Shown here in pieces: positions 12,360 to 22,460 of a stretch of 36,643 bases of DNA. Every line of letters starts with the position of its first letter. Position 1 is the first letter of the stretch. The DNA is from Microvirga sp. BSC39 (GTDB lineage Bacteria > Pseudomonadota > Alphaproteobacteria > Rhizobiales > Beijerinckiaceae): positions 1 through 36,643 of the forward strand of contig NZ_JPUG01000004.1 of the NCBI RefSeq assembly GCF_000739015.1, in the 5' to 3' direction. The notes beneath the pieces are model-generated. The model worked only from the letters and a program-made list of their open reading frames with translations, was not told where the DNA came from and ran no database searches. The translations under genes were made by a program, and so were the position numbers.

Positions 12360-15300
12360 TCAGAGTTGTCGTTTGCTATCCTTTCCCCATGACTGGACAA
12401 CAGCCGCAACAAAGCTTCTCGGCCCAGGCTTGGCGAAGAAATAGCCCTGTCCAAGGTCACAGCCATGTGCCTGGAGGAAATCTGCCTGGGCTGCCGTTTC
12501 GACACCTTCAGCTACAGTTATGAGCCCAAGCCCGCGACCAAGAGAAAGGATCGACGTCAGGATCGTTGTATCCTCAGAACTTGTAGCGAGGTCCTGAACG
12601 AAAGAACGATCAATCTTGATCACATCGACCGGGAATTGCTTCAGGTGCGAGAGGGACGCGTATCCGGTGCCGAAGTCATCGAGGGCTATCCTCACTCCCG
12701 CGGCGTGAAGCGTCCGAAGGGCCTGCTCGACATATTCGGCACCCCGGCCCAGAAAAACGGTCTCCGTGACCTCCACCTCAAGATATCGGCTCGGGATGTC
12801 CTCCCTCTGTAGGCGCTCCAGCAATTGTTCGGCATAGGTACCGCTGCGGAACTCGGTCGCTGATGCATTGATGGCAACATGTCCAAACTCGATCCCGGTA
12901 TCCAGCCATTGGCGCATATCTCGGATCACGCGCTCATGCATCTGCTCGCCCATGGCAATAGCAAGACCTGCATCCTCGAAGGCGGCTTGGATCATCGCCG
13001 GAGGTTCTATCGCGCCGCGCGGGTTGCGCCACCGCAAAAGAGCCTCGAATCCGGCGAGCTTGCCCGTGCTCAGCAGAACCTTAGGCTGGTAGAACGGCTC
13101 GATGCGCCGCTCCTCCACGGCCCGTCGTGCATGGCTGAGCATAGAGGTCCGGCGCAGAGCCTCTGCTCGCATCTCGGGCTCGAACAACATAGCTTTCCCT
13201 CGTCCTGAGGACTTGGAGACTTGGAGGGCCAGATCGGCCTGCTTCTGGAGGTCAGGTGCATCGGCCGCCAGATTAGGCCAGATGCTCGCCCCAATGCTGG
13301 CCTGACAATCGACGGAGCGCCCACCATAGGAAAACGGCTGCTTGAGATTGTTGAGGATGTCGGCAGTGATGGCGTTCAACTCAGCCACACCGTCGATATC
13401 AGGCAGGATCACGGCGAACTCGTCTCCTCCAATGCGCGAGACTGTAGCCCAGCTTCGCACCGATCCTCGCAGCCTAGTTGCTACCTCCCGCAGGAGGGCA
13501 TCGCCGGCACTATGCCCTAAGGTATCGTTGATCTGCTTGAGACAGTCGACATCAAGAAACAGAAGACCCAGGGAGCGGCCGGTGCCTATCGCCTGCTCAA
13601 CTCCTTCCCCAAGGCGTTGGCTGAAGAGCACCCTGTTCGGAAGCTGTGTGAGGGCATCATGCTCAGCCGTCCAGCGGGTGCGTTCCTCGGCTTCCTTCTG
13701 ACGGGTGATATCGATGATCAGGCCCTCAGCGCAGGCCGTGGATCCCGCAGCATCGTAGATGAGTTGCCCACGCTCCAGAACCCAGCGTACGTCGCCTGAT
13801 CGTGTAACGATCCGGTATTCTGCGCTGAACGGCCGTTGCTCCTCGTTCGCTTGCGAAACAACGTGCTCAAGACGCTCTAGGTCATCCGGATAAACGATGT
13901 CGGACCAATTCAGAGCTCCTTTGAGAAATTCATTTGCGTGGTAGCCTGTCAGAGTTTCCGCGCCCTCGCTCATTAGGGTAACGGGCCAGGGAGGATCGGG
14001 CGCACATTGGTAGATCACGCCGGGCAGGTTATTGATCAGGGTAGCGAGCTGACGCTTGCTTTCCCGCAGCTCCTCCTCAACCTGAAGCCGCTCGGTGATG
14101 TCGCGAGCGACCCCAATAACACCGACGATGCTACCTTTCCTGCGCAAAGGCACTTTGACAGTGTGACAGTGGCGGAGGGCTCCATCGCGCTGTGCCGCCT
14201 CGACCATTGTCAGTGGCTGACCAGTTGTGAGCACATGGTGATCGCCGCGCCTGTAATTCTCAGAGCGGTCGGCCGCGACGAGGTCCTCATCAGTTTTGCC
14301 CAACAGCGCAGAGCCGCCGAATTTCTGGTTGGCAACGACGAAGCGTCCTTGGTTGTCCTTGACGAAGATTTCATCTTCGATGCTGTCGATCACATCCTGA
14401 AGCAGACTATAGGCCTCATGAGCCTTCTCCTCTGCCAACTTCCGCTGCGTAATGTCCTGCGCAACGATAATCTTCGAAAGGCGATGACCCTCCGCATCCT
14501 TCACAACGGATACCTGGACCGCACACCAGACTGCGGATCCATCGGGACGCACATAGCGCTTCTCCATCGCAATGGGCTCAGCCGTTTTGTTATGTAAGAC
14601 GACGAGAGGTTCGTTCCAGGTAGCGTCCTCTGGATGGGTAAATGCCATCAGCGAGACGCCGTCGATCTCTTCCTTCGTGCGGCCGAGGATATGGCGGAAC
14701 TGCTGATTGACCATTAGCACCCGATTATTCATGTCGCGATGCATAATGCCAATAAGGGCCTGGTCAAAGATGGTCCTGAGTTGGCTTTCCCTCTGCCTGT
14801 AGGCAACCTCATCCCGTTGCCGCTCAATGGCTAGGGCCGCAAGGTGCAGGCCCGCATCCATGCGGGTCATCTCGTCAGGGGTCGGAATACGGGGCGTGGA
14901 GTGGTATAGCGCAAAAGTCCCAAGGACCTCACCGGAACGCGCCCGCACGGGCTTGGACCAGCAGGCTCTTAGATCATGGGCAAGCGCGAGGTCACGCCAC
15001 TTCGCCCAAAGCGGATCTGAGGCAATGTCACTGACGACCACGTTCCGGCACTCATAGGCTGCCGTCCCGCATGATCCTGCAACCGGTCCTATGGCGACCC
15101 CGTCAACAGCGGCGCTGTAGGATAACGGGAGACTTGGCGCAGCCCCGTGCCGGAGCGTGCGGCTCTCCGCATCGAGCAGGAGAACCGAGCAACGGGCACC
15201 GGGGATCTGTTCCTCGGCAAAGTGGCAGAGTGCCTCCAGGATGTCGCGAAGAGGGCAGCCGGAGGCGACCATCTCCAGGATGCGGCTTTGCCCCTCGTGC

Positions 15301-15407
15301 GCCCTCTCTCCTATCCCGCGGTCAGGGACTGCCCTGAGGTTTCCTGCTGAAGCGGAGCTGGAAATTGCACCAGTCTCAGCAGGGCTAGGATTGTTACTCA
15401 GTTTCAT
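12360..15407 (-). CDS. GAF-PAS-PAS-PAS-GGDEF-EAL cyclic-di-GMP protein
   Basis: 1015 residues. An N-terminal GAF spans about 40-200, followed by three PAS/PAC units (about 205-325, 330-445, 450-575; ends marked by AQDITQRK, ARDITERL and IIDITRQK). The GGDEF domain (580-740) has an intact GGDEF at 660-664. The EAL domain (755-1005) has EALLRW at 788-793, and DDFGTGY at 910-916 is intact. It therefore keeps motifs to make and to break c-di-GMP. The usual inhibitory RxxD site before GGDEF reads RSWA, so product inhibition is probably lost. No membrane segment, so it is cytosolic and senses through GAF/PAS. It stands alone as a leftward gene beside the kinases. Confidence 0.93.
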   Translation of the reverse strand: MKLSNNPSPAETGAISSSASAGNLRAVPDRGIGERAHEGQSRILEMVASGCPLRDILEALCHFAEEQIPGARCSVLLLDAESRTLRHGAAPSLPLSYSAAVDGVAIGPVAGSCGTAAYECRNVVVSDIASDPLWAKWRDLALAHDLRACWSKPVRARSGEVLGTFALYHSTPRIPTPDEMTRMDAGLHLAALAIERQRDEVAYRQRESQLRTIFDQALIGIMHRDMNNRVLMVNQQFRHILGRTKEEIDGVSLMAFTHPEDATWNEPLVVLHNKTAEPIAMEKRYVRPDGSAVWCAVQVSVVKDAEGHRLSKIIVAQDITQRKLAEEKAHEAYSLLQDVIDSIEDEIFVKDNQGRFVVANQKFGGSALLGKTDEDLVAADRSENYRRGDHHVLTTGQPLTMVEAAQRDGALRHCHTVKVPLRRKGSIVGVIGVARDITERLQVEEELRESKRQLATLINNLPGVIYQCAPDPPWPVTLMSEGAETLTGYHANEFLKGALNWSDIVYPDDLERLEHVVSQANEEQRPFSAEYRIVTRSGDVRWVLERGQLIYDAAGSTACAEGLIIDITRQKEAEERTRWTAEHDALTQLPNRVLFSQRLGEGVEQAIGTGRSLGLLFLDVDCLKQINDTLGHSAGDALLREVATRLRGSVRSWATVSRIGGDEFAVILPDIDGVAELNAITADILNNLKQPFSYGGRSVDCQASIGASIWPNLAADAPDLQKQADLALQVSKSSGRGKAMLFEPEMRAEALRRTSMLSHARRAVEERRIEPFYQPKVLLSTGKLAGFEALLRWRNPRGAIEPPAMIQAAFEDAGLAIAMGEQMHERVIRDMRQWLDTGIEFGHVAINASATEFRSGTYAEQLLERLQREDIPSRYLEVEVTETVFLGRGAEYVEQALRTLHAAGVRIALDDFGTGYASLSHLKQFPVDVIKIDRSFVQDLATSSEDTTILTSILSLGRGLGLITVAEGVETAAQADFLQAHGCDLGQGYFFAKPGPRSFVAAVVQSWGKDSKRQL

Positions 15408-15596
15408 GTTATAGCCGCCCGCCCCTGAAGAGGCTTTCCTTTAGGTGTTGCCGGTCTCACCGCCTACTAGGCAAAGTGACCTAATGAGCTTGCCCAGACA
15501 TTGTGCAGGAACGCTTCATAAAACTTAGCTGTGTTCCGGTGCAATGGTATCTGAGTGGACTTGCCCTGGGTGGCCTGCCTCCTCGTGCTCCTGCAA

Positions 15597-15769
15597 TCAG
15601 TGGATAAGGGCGACCAGCATAGTGGCGTCGGTAAACACCATTCCGATGTCGCTCCTGGGCTCGAGCAGGCTCACCGCGTAAGCGGCCGATGGGTCTCCAG
15701 CACCTCGAAGCCCTCCTCCTCGAGGGCGTCAAAAGCGATCACATCATCCTCGACCACGAGATCGACAGG
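15597..15769 (-). pseudogene. Decayed response-regulator receiver domain
   Basis: On the reverse strand VDLVVEDDVIAFDALEEEGF, EVLETHRPLTR-stop matches the start of single-domain receivers (VVEDE, LEEAGFEVLEA). One frame over, directly across that stop, it continues SLLEPRSDIGMVFTDATML, with the FTD phosphorylation motif, and then stops. The two pieces need a frame change and the last third is missing. It is paralogous to the intact regulator at 15980-16393, which keeps the same order of motifs. Confidence 0.65.
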
Positions 15770-15979
15770 GGATGAGGGACTGTGCTGCCGCATGGGGATG
15801 GCGAGGAGCTTGGCCAGGATGATGATCAAGGCTCGACTTGCGTCGATCCTGGCTGAGGGTCCGCCCTGCCGGGACAGAGCAAAGAGGCAAAGAACCCCGA
15901 TCTGCCCAATCCTCGTCACAGTAAGGCTGCATCTGCCCATGCGCGGCGCATGTAATCTCGACCATAGGAACGAAGACCC

Positions 15980-16393
15980 TTGATCCCTGTTTCATCCGGC
16001 ATGCCAGAGCCGACGCCCAACAAGCCCCCGCTCATTCGCGTGGTCGAGGACGAAGCCCTTGTGCGAATGACGCTGGTGGATGTCCTGGAGGATGCCGGCT
16101 TCAAGGTCATCGAAGCCGTTCATGCCGATGAGGCCCTGCGGGTGCTGAAGGCTGCTTCCGGGATTGATGCCGTTGTCACGGATGTGGAGATGCCACAGGG
16201 CAGCATCAACGGCTTCGAGCTGGCCCGCAGGGTGCGCACAGATCGGCAGGAGATCGGGGTCCTGATCGCCTCAGGCCGGGCCGCGCCCAAGCCAGGCGAC
16301 TTACCGGAAGGGGCACTGTTCATCGGCAAGCCCGTCCATCCGGAAACGCTGGTCCAGTTGATCAGGAGCCTTCTTAGCCCCTCCCCGCGTTGA
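15980..16393 (+). CDS. Single-domain response regulator
   Basis: 137 residues from a TTG at 15980, or 130 from the ATG at 16001 (MPEPTPNKPPLIRVVEDEAL). The receiver fold is complete: VVEDEALVRMTLVDVLEDAG for the acidic pocket, VVTDVEMP with the phosphoacceptor aspartate, LIASGRAAP for the switch threonine/serine position, and FIGKPVHPETL with the conserved lysine. There is no output domain, so it works by protein contact or as a phosphate sink, as many alphaproteobacterial HWE/HisKA_2 partners do. It is convergent with the broken kinase gene next door. GGAAC lies near the TTG start, but a matching -10 is not convincing. Confidence 0.88.
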   Translation: MIPVSSGMPEPTPNKPPLIRVVEDEALVRMTLVDVLEDAGFKVIEAVHADEALRVLKAASGIDAVVTDVEMPQGSINGFELARRVRTDRQEIGVLIASGRAAPKPGDLPEGALFIGKPVHPETLVQLIRSLLSPSPR

Positions 16394-16489
16394 TCAGCCC
16401 CATCTACGAGGGTCGCATCCTGTTCCGGCCTGAGCCTGCGCATCCAGTCGTCTGCAAATGCCCGCAGGACTCCGATCACTCCTGTAACG

Positions 16490-17658
16490 CTACCTTCCGG
16501 TACCCTCATCCAGGGCGGACACCTCGAGCACGAACCGAGTGCCCGGTTGCGCGTCCGTCCACTTCAGTTGACCGCCAAGCTGCCGGCTCAGGCTGGCAAC
16601 GAGCCTCATCCCGAGGCTCCTCGATCGCGCCGGGTTGAAGTCGGGGGGTAGCCCAACACCTTGGTCGGACACCTCCAGCCGGAGCCGTTCCGGGCTGTCC
16701 GACGTCAGCTCGACCCGGACCTCGCCGGACCCTTCGGGGTAGGCGTACTTAAAGGCATTGGTCACGAGTTCATTAACCAGAAGGCCCAGCGGCACGGCAA
16801 AGTCGGTGGGCACGATGATCGGATCGATGCTGCATCCCACCGTGAAGTGCGGTGCGGTTGCGCGAAGCTTGGTGCACAGCTCTCCGAGGAACTCCACAAG
16901 ATTGACGGAGCGCATCTCGTTGTGACGCCACAGCCGGTCATGGACCTGCGCGATGGTATGCACCCGGGCTTCTGCATCGGCCAGGGCTTGGCGCAGGTCC
17001 TCGTTGCCCGACGAGCGGCCCTGCATGTTGAGCAGGCCGGCCACGAGCTGGAGGCTGTTCTTGACCCGGTGACTGATCTCCCGGGTCAGCACGTCCTGAT
17101 CCTCCAATGCCTGCTGGAGAAGGGCCTTGCTGGCCCTGAGCTCCTCCTCGGCGTGCTGCCGCTCGATGGCAACTCCCAGGAGGTTCGCGAACCCTTGCAT
17201 GAACGCGATGTCGTGCTCGGTGAGCCGACCCTCGGTTGGGCTGTCTACCTCAAGAACACCGAAGGGATCGCCGTCCCCCGGATGATGACGTTGATCGCCC
17301 GCTTGACGCCATGGTCGGCCAGAAGCTTCGGGGTGCGGAAGCGGGTCTCCTCGGCTAGGTGATTGGAGATGACGGGCTCGCCAGTCTTGAGGGCAAAACC
17401 TGATGGGCTGTCCAGATCAGCCCCGGTGCGGGCGATACCCACCACTCCCGGCTTCCAGCCGATGCCTGCACGGACCACAAACTCATTCTCGGCGGGCAGG
17501 AACTCCATGATCTTGCAGAACTCGCTGTGCAGCCCTTCGGCGCAGGTGCGGGTAGCCTCCTGGAGGAGCGCATCGATGTCATGGGTCTTGAGGGCGAACA
17601 GGCCGAACTGTGCCGTGAGCTGCTGCTGGCGCAGGCGATAGGCGAGTTCGTCAGCCAC
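16490..17658 (-). pseudogene. GAF-HisKA_2 sensor histidine kinase, broken by a one-base frameshift
   Basis: The front (from GTG at 17658) is a GAF domain: LTAQFGLFALKTHDIDALLQ through GVKRAINVIIRG, then it runs out of frame and stops at 17245. Adding one G to the run at 17275-17279 restores GDGDPFGVLEVDSPTEGR and joins MQGFANLLGVAIERQ. The kinase half then follows, with SHRVKNSLQLVAGLLNMQ (HisKA_2, phosphorylated H) and a HATPase domain (LVNELVTNAFKYAYPEG, SDQGVGLPPDF, SLGMRLVASLSRQLGG). The whole protein would be about 389 residues. A real mutation or a sequencing error in a homopolymer are both possible; the start at 17658 is uncertain because the frame is open further upstream. Confidence 0.8.
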
Positions 17659-17792
17659 GTCGCCGCCCTGCTCGGGTGCGACCGGCTGCGCTCGATCAAG
17701 GTTCGAGTTCCTGACCCCGCTTCCATTGTTCTTGACCTTGGGAGGTTTAGAGTAGCTTGGAAGCGAAAAATCCAGTTCGGGAAAGCCCCTAG

Positions 17793-20459
17793 TCAGGGTG
17801 GCGCTGCCGGTTGCGGGTCGGCGGGCGAAAGCGGAGCGTCGACCGTGCAGACGACCCCACCCGGAGCGAAGTCGATTTGAACGTCGCCGTCGAGGTCAAG
17901 CGCCAGACTGCGCTCGATGAGGCGTGTGCCGAAACCCCGCCGGGTCGGCACCTTTACGGGAGGGCCTCCGCCCTCCTGCCAGCGCAGGTGCAGGCACGGC
18001 GGCACCTTCGTACGGTCGAGCGCCCATTGGATGCGCACCTCGCCGGCCTCGTTCGAGAGGGCGCCGTACTTCACCGCGTTGGTAGCCAGCTCCTGCAAGG
18101 CCATCGCGAGGGCCAGCGCCATCCGGGGCGGAAGCCGCACGTCCGGGCCATCAAGGTGCAGCCGATCCTCGCGGGCGTTGCTGTAGGGAGCGACGGCTTC
18201 CGCCACGATCTCGCGTAGATTGGCCCCTTCCCAGTTCTCGCGGGTGAGCACGTCATGGGCACGCGAAAGCGCGAACAGGCGCGCCTCGAACGCAACCCTG
18301 GCCTCGTCCAGTGTTCCCGCGTTGCGCAGGGTCTGCCCCACGATGGACTGGACGGTAGCGAGCGTGTTCTTCACGCGGTGGTTCAGCTCGTTGATCAGCA
18401 GTTGCTGATGGTCCTCCCAACGCTTGCGATCCGTGATGTCCTGATGGATGCCGACCACCCGCTGCGGTGCATTGTTCTCATTGCGATGAACGATCGCCTG
18501 GGAGCTGACCCAGCGGACGCCACCGTCCTTTGCCAGGATCCGGAAGTCCGCCCGATACGGTGCCTTGCCGTGCAAGGCTGCCTGGAAGGCGCTGTTGAGC
18601 CGCTCCCGATCATCGGGATGTATTGCCGCCTGCCATGCTTCCCGGTCGAGGAGTTCATCGGCCGGAAGCCCCAAGATCTCCGCTGAGCGGGATGACAGCA
18701 AACGGCGATGGGAAGCGAGATCCAGCTCCCAAATGCCTAGCTTGCCTGCCTTCAGCGCCAACCGCAGCCGCTCCTCGCTTTCCCGCAATCCCTCTTCCGC
18801 GCGCCGCCGCTCCTCCAGCTCGCGCTGAGCGTCCTGGAACAGGCGAGCGTTGTCGATGGCAATGGCGGCATGTCCTGCAATGCCGACCAGCAGGCTTTCA
18901 TGCTCCGGTTTGAACAGGCCCGGCTCGGCATGACCGAAAAACAAACCTCCGAGCACCTCGCCAGAGCGTGAGGTGACCGGGACAGCCAGATAACTGCGCA
19001 CCGGCAGATGACCCTCCGGCATTCCCGTGTATGGCTTGTTTTGTCCATAGCGAGGATCCTGAAGGATGTCGTCAGACCGAATGATGCCTTCGCCGCTGAA
19101 GGTTGGATGAAATACGGCCGTTGGACGGGGCATAGGGAACCGGGAGAAGGCCTCACGCCCCACGCCCGATAGGGTATAGAGCGTGTATGTCGCGCCCTTG
19201 TCGTCCACGACGTTATAAAAGAAGGCTCCGAACTGAGCACCTGTCAGCTCAACGCCGGCGTCTGTGACCATCTGAACGACACGTTCGAGTTCAAGCTCAG
19301 CCGCGGTTGCAGCACCCGTGCGGTTCAAAACCGCAAGCTCCTGTGCCCGGGCCTGAGCTTCTCGGCTCTTTTGGTCAGCAGCCGAGCGCGCCTTAACCTG
19401 GGCCCAGAGCACGCCGGAGACCAGGAATGTTGCGAGGAGGCCACCGGCGAAGAAGAGTGGGATGAGGTATCGGGTTGAGCTCACCTCCAACTGCTGGCTG
19501 CTCAGATAGGCAACGGTCCACTGACGGCCTGCAACATCCAGCGTGCGGGTCTCAGTGTAACGCGCAGCCCGTTCGCCCTGACTATCAGCTTGGCGTAGAC
19601 CGGATCGATGCAGAAGGCTCTGTGGAGTGGGCGGGCCATCATGAACCCGTAGTTCCAAGCCCGGATTGCGCCCGCCCTGGAAAATGGCCGCAAAAAGATC
19701 ATCAACCCGAAAGGCGCTGTAGACGAACCCAGCCAGCAGTTCTTGTCGTTCTGGGGTGGTGTTCGGCGTGCCGCCGCCCTGATACACCGGTACGTAGAGT
19801 AGGAACCCGGCTTGCTTTGCCTCATCGATTTCCTGGACAAGCTCAACCCTGCCACTGGCTGCTGGCTGCCCCGTGTCCCGGGCCTGCTCCATGGCGGCCC
19901 TGCGAACAGGCTCAGAGAACATGTCATAGCCGATGGCTGCCTCATTTCGGCGATCCAGCGGCTCCAAGTAGATGATGCTATGGAACTCGGGGCGGGGGTG
20001 ATCAGGCCAGATCCTGAAGGCCGGCATCCCCTGCTGGCGCTGGGCTGAGACAAAGGCTTCCCTTTTGGCAATTGGCACACGTGCGGTGTATCCGATGCCC
20101 TGGATGCCCGGATAATCGTTCTTCAGGCGCAATCCTGCTGCGAACGCTTGGAACGCCTGCCGATCCACGTTGAGATGGCTGGCGTTGAACAGGCCGACAC
20201 CGGCTCGCAGCAAGGTCATGTAGGTGTCGAGACGATCCCGGATCGCGGCCTGGGCCTGGTCCACCCTGCGCTCAAAGCTGAGCCGATCCCGTGCGTCAAC
20301 AATGCTCCAAAGGAACAGGGTAATTAGCACCGACGCTGCCACCCCACCGATCAAGGTCGCAAAAGGAATGAGCATGCGCCAGCGGCGTGGCTGTTGGAGC
20401 ATAGAGGGTCCGAAGTGTTCGCGGGTGGCGCGTGAGCAGGAAAAGCTCCGCTTCGCCAT
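17793..20459 (-). CDS. CHASE-GAF-PAS HWE-family sensor histidine kinase
   Basis: 888 residues. TM helix at about 29-51; periplasmic CHASE domain at about 75-290 ([40 protein letters not shown]); TM helix at 330-351. A GAF domain follows (380-545; [20 protein letters not shown]), then PAS/PAC (560-680; [12 protein letters not shown]). The HWE kinase core has [19 protein letters not shown] with phosphorylated H at 694, [12 protein letters not shown] as N-box, and the [10 protein letters not shown]-x-E mark. It senses a small extracytoplasmic ligand and probably feeds receivers such as the one at 15980. HWE kinases often act in the general stress response; no phyR/nepR/ecfG is in the window. Confidence 0.93.
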   Translation of the reverse strand: MAKRSFSCSRATREHFGPSMLQQPRRWRMLIPFATLIGGVAASVLITLFLWSIVDARDRLSFERRVDQAQAAIRDRLDTYMTLLRAGVGLFNASHLNVDRQAFQAFAAGLRLKNDYPGIQGIGYTARVPIAKREAFVSAQRQQGMPAFRIWPDHPRPEFHSIIYLEPLDRRNEAAIGYDMFSEPVRRAAMEQARDTGQPAASGRVELVQEIDEAKQAGFLLYVPVYQGGGTPNTTPERQELLAGFVYSAFRVDDLFAAIFQGGRNPGLELRVHDGPPTPQSLLHRSGLRQADSQGERAARYTETRTLDVAGRQWTVAYLSSQQLEVSSTRYLIPLFFAGGLLATFLVSGVLWAQVKARSAADQKSREAQARAQELAVLNRTGAATAAELELERVVQMVTDAGVELTGAQFGAFFYNVVDDKGATYTLYTLSGVGREAFSRFPMPRPTAVFHPTFSGEGIIRSDDILQDPRYGQNKPYTGMPEGHLPVRSYLAVPVTSRSGEVLGGLFFGHAEPGLFKPEHESLLVGIAGHAAIAIDNARLFQDAQRELEERRRAEEGLRESEERLRLALKAGKLGIWELDLASHRRLLSSRSAEILGLPADELLDREAWQAAIHPDDRERLNSAFQAALHGKAPYRADFRILAKDGGVRWVSSQAIVHRNENNAPQRVVGIHQDITDRKRWEDHQQLLINELNHRVKNTLATVQSIVGQTLRNAGTLDEARVAFEARLFALSRAHDVLTRENWEGANLREIVAEAVAPYSNAREDRLHLDGPDVRLPPRMALALAMALQELATNAVKYGALSNEAGEVRIQWALDRTKVPPCLHLRWQEGGGPPVKVPTRRGFGTRLIERSLALDLDGDVQIDFAPGGVVCTVDAPLSPADPQPAAPP

Positions 20460-20899
20460 AAGCTAAAAGAAACTGGAAGAGCGCGCGCAGATATAAGAGA
20501 CGGTATCCGCCATGCATAGTGCGGCGTCTCAATTCAGATAAAGCATGCGGGGACTAGCCTGCTTTGGCTGAGATAAGCGGCACCTTGAACCACCAAAACC
20601 GCGCCTTGAGAAGATTTGATGTCGAGTCAGGGTCAGGAACCGAGATTCTTTGCGTTCTCGGAATGTCCGGTGTTCTCCTGGTGAGCTGACATTCTGCATA
20701 CTTCCGGGATGTGCCAAAACGAGACGTTCATGCTTTGCCGGAAGAGTGGTATTGCGCGAGCAATCTGTCATCTGATTTCTCGAATATCGAGAAACAGTTT
20801 CAGGACCAAATCAGTCCCAAGCAGCAGGTGTACCAGGAACTGACGCAGGGGCGTTCTGCGGAGCGCACGAGGCATGGATCACTGTCGCTCCCTTCCATG
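20460..20899. other. Intergenic stretch between kinase and methyltransferase genes
   Basis: 440 bases with no convincing gene. One clear inverted repeat lies at 20776-20794. The part near 20460-20560 must hold the promoter of the CHASE kinase gene. Confidence 0.35.
20776..20794. promoter_or_regulatory. Inverted repeat, possible operator
   Basis: TTTCTCGA (20776-20783), ATA, TCGAGAAA (20787-20794): a perfect 8-bp inverted repeat with a three-base centre in the gap between the kinase and methyltransferase genes. A regulator site or weak hairpin; no flanking T-run. Confidence 0.35.
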
Positions 20900-21706
20900 C
20901 TACCCATCGGCAACAACCCCGCGACAAGCCCAGGCTACGGCCGCGAACGACCGCGGGCCATCCGGCTGTGTCGCCTCATATGCCGCGCGTAACGCTTGCT
21001 CAAAAGCCGCGCGCTTGTCCTCGTCTAGGGCAGTCACGTACTTTCCAAGCGGCCCTTCCCCAGCGGCTAACGGGGCCCAGAAGTCGTCGAAGCTCTGATA
21101 ATCCATGCGGATCGTGAGAGCGGTCTCCACGACATCGGCGAGCCCGACCTTGGTCCAGAGGCCCCGCATCTCACCTGGCCTCGTCATCGGCTTGAAATAG
21201 CTCTCGGCCCTTGCTGCCGCAGCGGAGGGGTCGAGAGCCACGGCCGTGTCCCAGAACATACGCTGGTACGGCATGCCGCCGTAGCTGTCCCACACAGCGG
21301 CGGCCACGACCCCGCCTGGCCGCACAACCCGGCACATCTCCCTGACCGCCTGTTCGGTTTCAGGTATAAAGTGCAGGACGAGAAGCGCGAGGGCCCGGTC
21401 GAACGCAGCATCCGAAAACGGCAAGGCGCATGCGTCGGCCCTGTCGATGGTGATCCGAGGGTCTGGGTTCCGTTCCCGCGCTGCCTCGACGTAAACCTCG
21501 GAGTAGTCGATCGCGCTGACGTGGGCGACATCCGCGACCAAGGGAAGCGTGAAGGTCAAGCTGCCCGTTCCGCAGCCGACATCGAGCACCCGCTCACCGG
21601 GTTCCAATCCGGTGAACTCCAGGAACGGGCGCGCCAGGATCCGGCTCCAGCGGCCCATAAGCTGTTCATAGGCGACCGCACTCCTTGCATGGAACTTGGA
21701 GGACAT
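20900..21706 (-). CDS. Class I SAM-dependent methyltransferase
   Basis: 268 residues; GGAGCTGAGC precedes the ATG at 21706. Motif I is VLDVGCGTGSLTF at about 41-53, followed by an acidic motif near SAIDYSEVYVEAARER, the DRADACALPFSDAAFDRALA block, and VVRPGGVVAAAVWDSYGG. This is the Methyltransf_11/UbiE-like fold, about 260-270 residues, cytosolic. The substrate cannot be told from sequence. From memory, close relatives are annotated simply as class I methyltransferases in Hyphomicrobiales. It diverges from the cupin gene 200 bases to the right. Confidence 0.88.
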   Translation of the reverse strand: MSSKFHARSAVAYEQLMGRWSRILARPFLEFTGLEPGERVLDVGCGTGSLTFTLPLVADVAHVSAIDYSEVYVEAARERNPDPRITIDRADACALPFSDAAFDRALALLVLHFIPETEQAVREMCRVVRPGGVVAAAVWDSYGGMPYQRMFWDTAVALDPSAAAARAESYFKPMTRPGEMRGLWTKVGLADVVETALTIRMDYQSFDDFWAPLAAGEGPLGKYVTALDEDKRAAFEQALRAAYEATQPDGPRSFAAVAWACRGVVADG

Positions 21707-21904
21707 GCTCAGCTCCGACGGTCAGCGCCCCCGACGAGGGAGCAGCACGCCCTGTTCTACCACGTTCCGGCGCAATTCCCCTACGCCTTCGACTCTCGCA
21801 CATACCACCTCATGGTATGTCAACGGACGTTGGCCAAGGGTCACGCGGCCTCTATAATCGATGGAGTCGGGATTGGTGGGGCGTCCGGCACGAGAGGTGC
21901 GCCC

Positions 21905-22363
21905 ATGTCCGATCCACAAACCGACACCTACTATCTCGCCGGCATCTTGCTGCGCTTCCTCGTGCGTGATCCCGCCGCCGGCTACTGTCTGGTCGAGGGA
22001 CTGGTTGGGCCAGGCGCTGGCCCACCGCCGAACCGGCATCCGGCTGACGACGAGGCGTTCTACGTGCTGGACGGCAGGTTCGAGTTCATCATCGGTGGGG
22101 AAAGTCGCATCGCCGCGGCCGGCGACTTCGTCAAGATCCCGCGGGGCGAGGTGCACACCTTTCGCAACATCGGGCAGACTCCGGCCCGGGCACTGATCCT
22201 TAACGCGCCGGGCACCGCCCACATCGGGTTCTTCTCGCACGCCGGCCAGCCGATGCCGCCCGGGACCAGAGAGCTGCCGCCGCCGTCAGGACCTCCGGAC
22301 GTGCCGCGTCTGCTGGAGATCGGCCGTCAGAACGGCATTGAATTCCTCGTGCCGCAGCACTGA
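21905..22363 (+). CDS. Cupin-domain protein
   Basis: 152 residues from ATG at 21905 (MSDPQTDTYYLAGILLRFLV); the frame is open upstream but that part has no coding character and overlaps the methyltransferase gene. The cupin core is NRHPADDEAFYVLDGRFEFI (motif 1, with H and E metal ligands) and GDFVKIPRGEVHTFRN (motif 2, with the last H). The proline/glycine-rich C-terminus ends GIEFLVPQH. Such small single cupins bind a metal and either a small ligand or nothing; the substrate is unknown. It is followed 97 bases later by a free GAF protein on the same strand. Confidence 0.8.
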   Translation: MSDPQTDTYYLAGILLRFLVRDPAAGYCLVEGLVGPGAGPPPNRHPADDEAFYVLDGRFEFIIGGESRIAAAGDFVKIPRGEVHTFRNIGQTPARALILNAPGTAHIGFFSHAGQPMPPGTRELPPPSGPPDVPRLLEIGRQNGIEFLVPQH

Positions 22364-22460
22364 GGACACTGGGTCGACGGATTCCCGTCGCACTCGCGGG
22401 ATGCGCGTGGGTCCCGACTCCGCCCCTGGCGCTCCGACACCCTTTTCGCAGGGGGCACAC

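Noticed and set aside
15505..15545. EcfG-type stress promoter (GGAAC, CGTT) ahead of the signalling genes
   Set aside because: GGAAC and CGTT are 19 bases apart on the reverse strand, beyond the usual 16-17, and no gene follows at a suitable distance.
21371..21904. N-terminal extension of the cupin reading frame
   Set aside because: It overlaps the methyltransferase gene in antisense; the cupin core and a start with good context begin at 21905.
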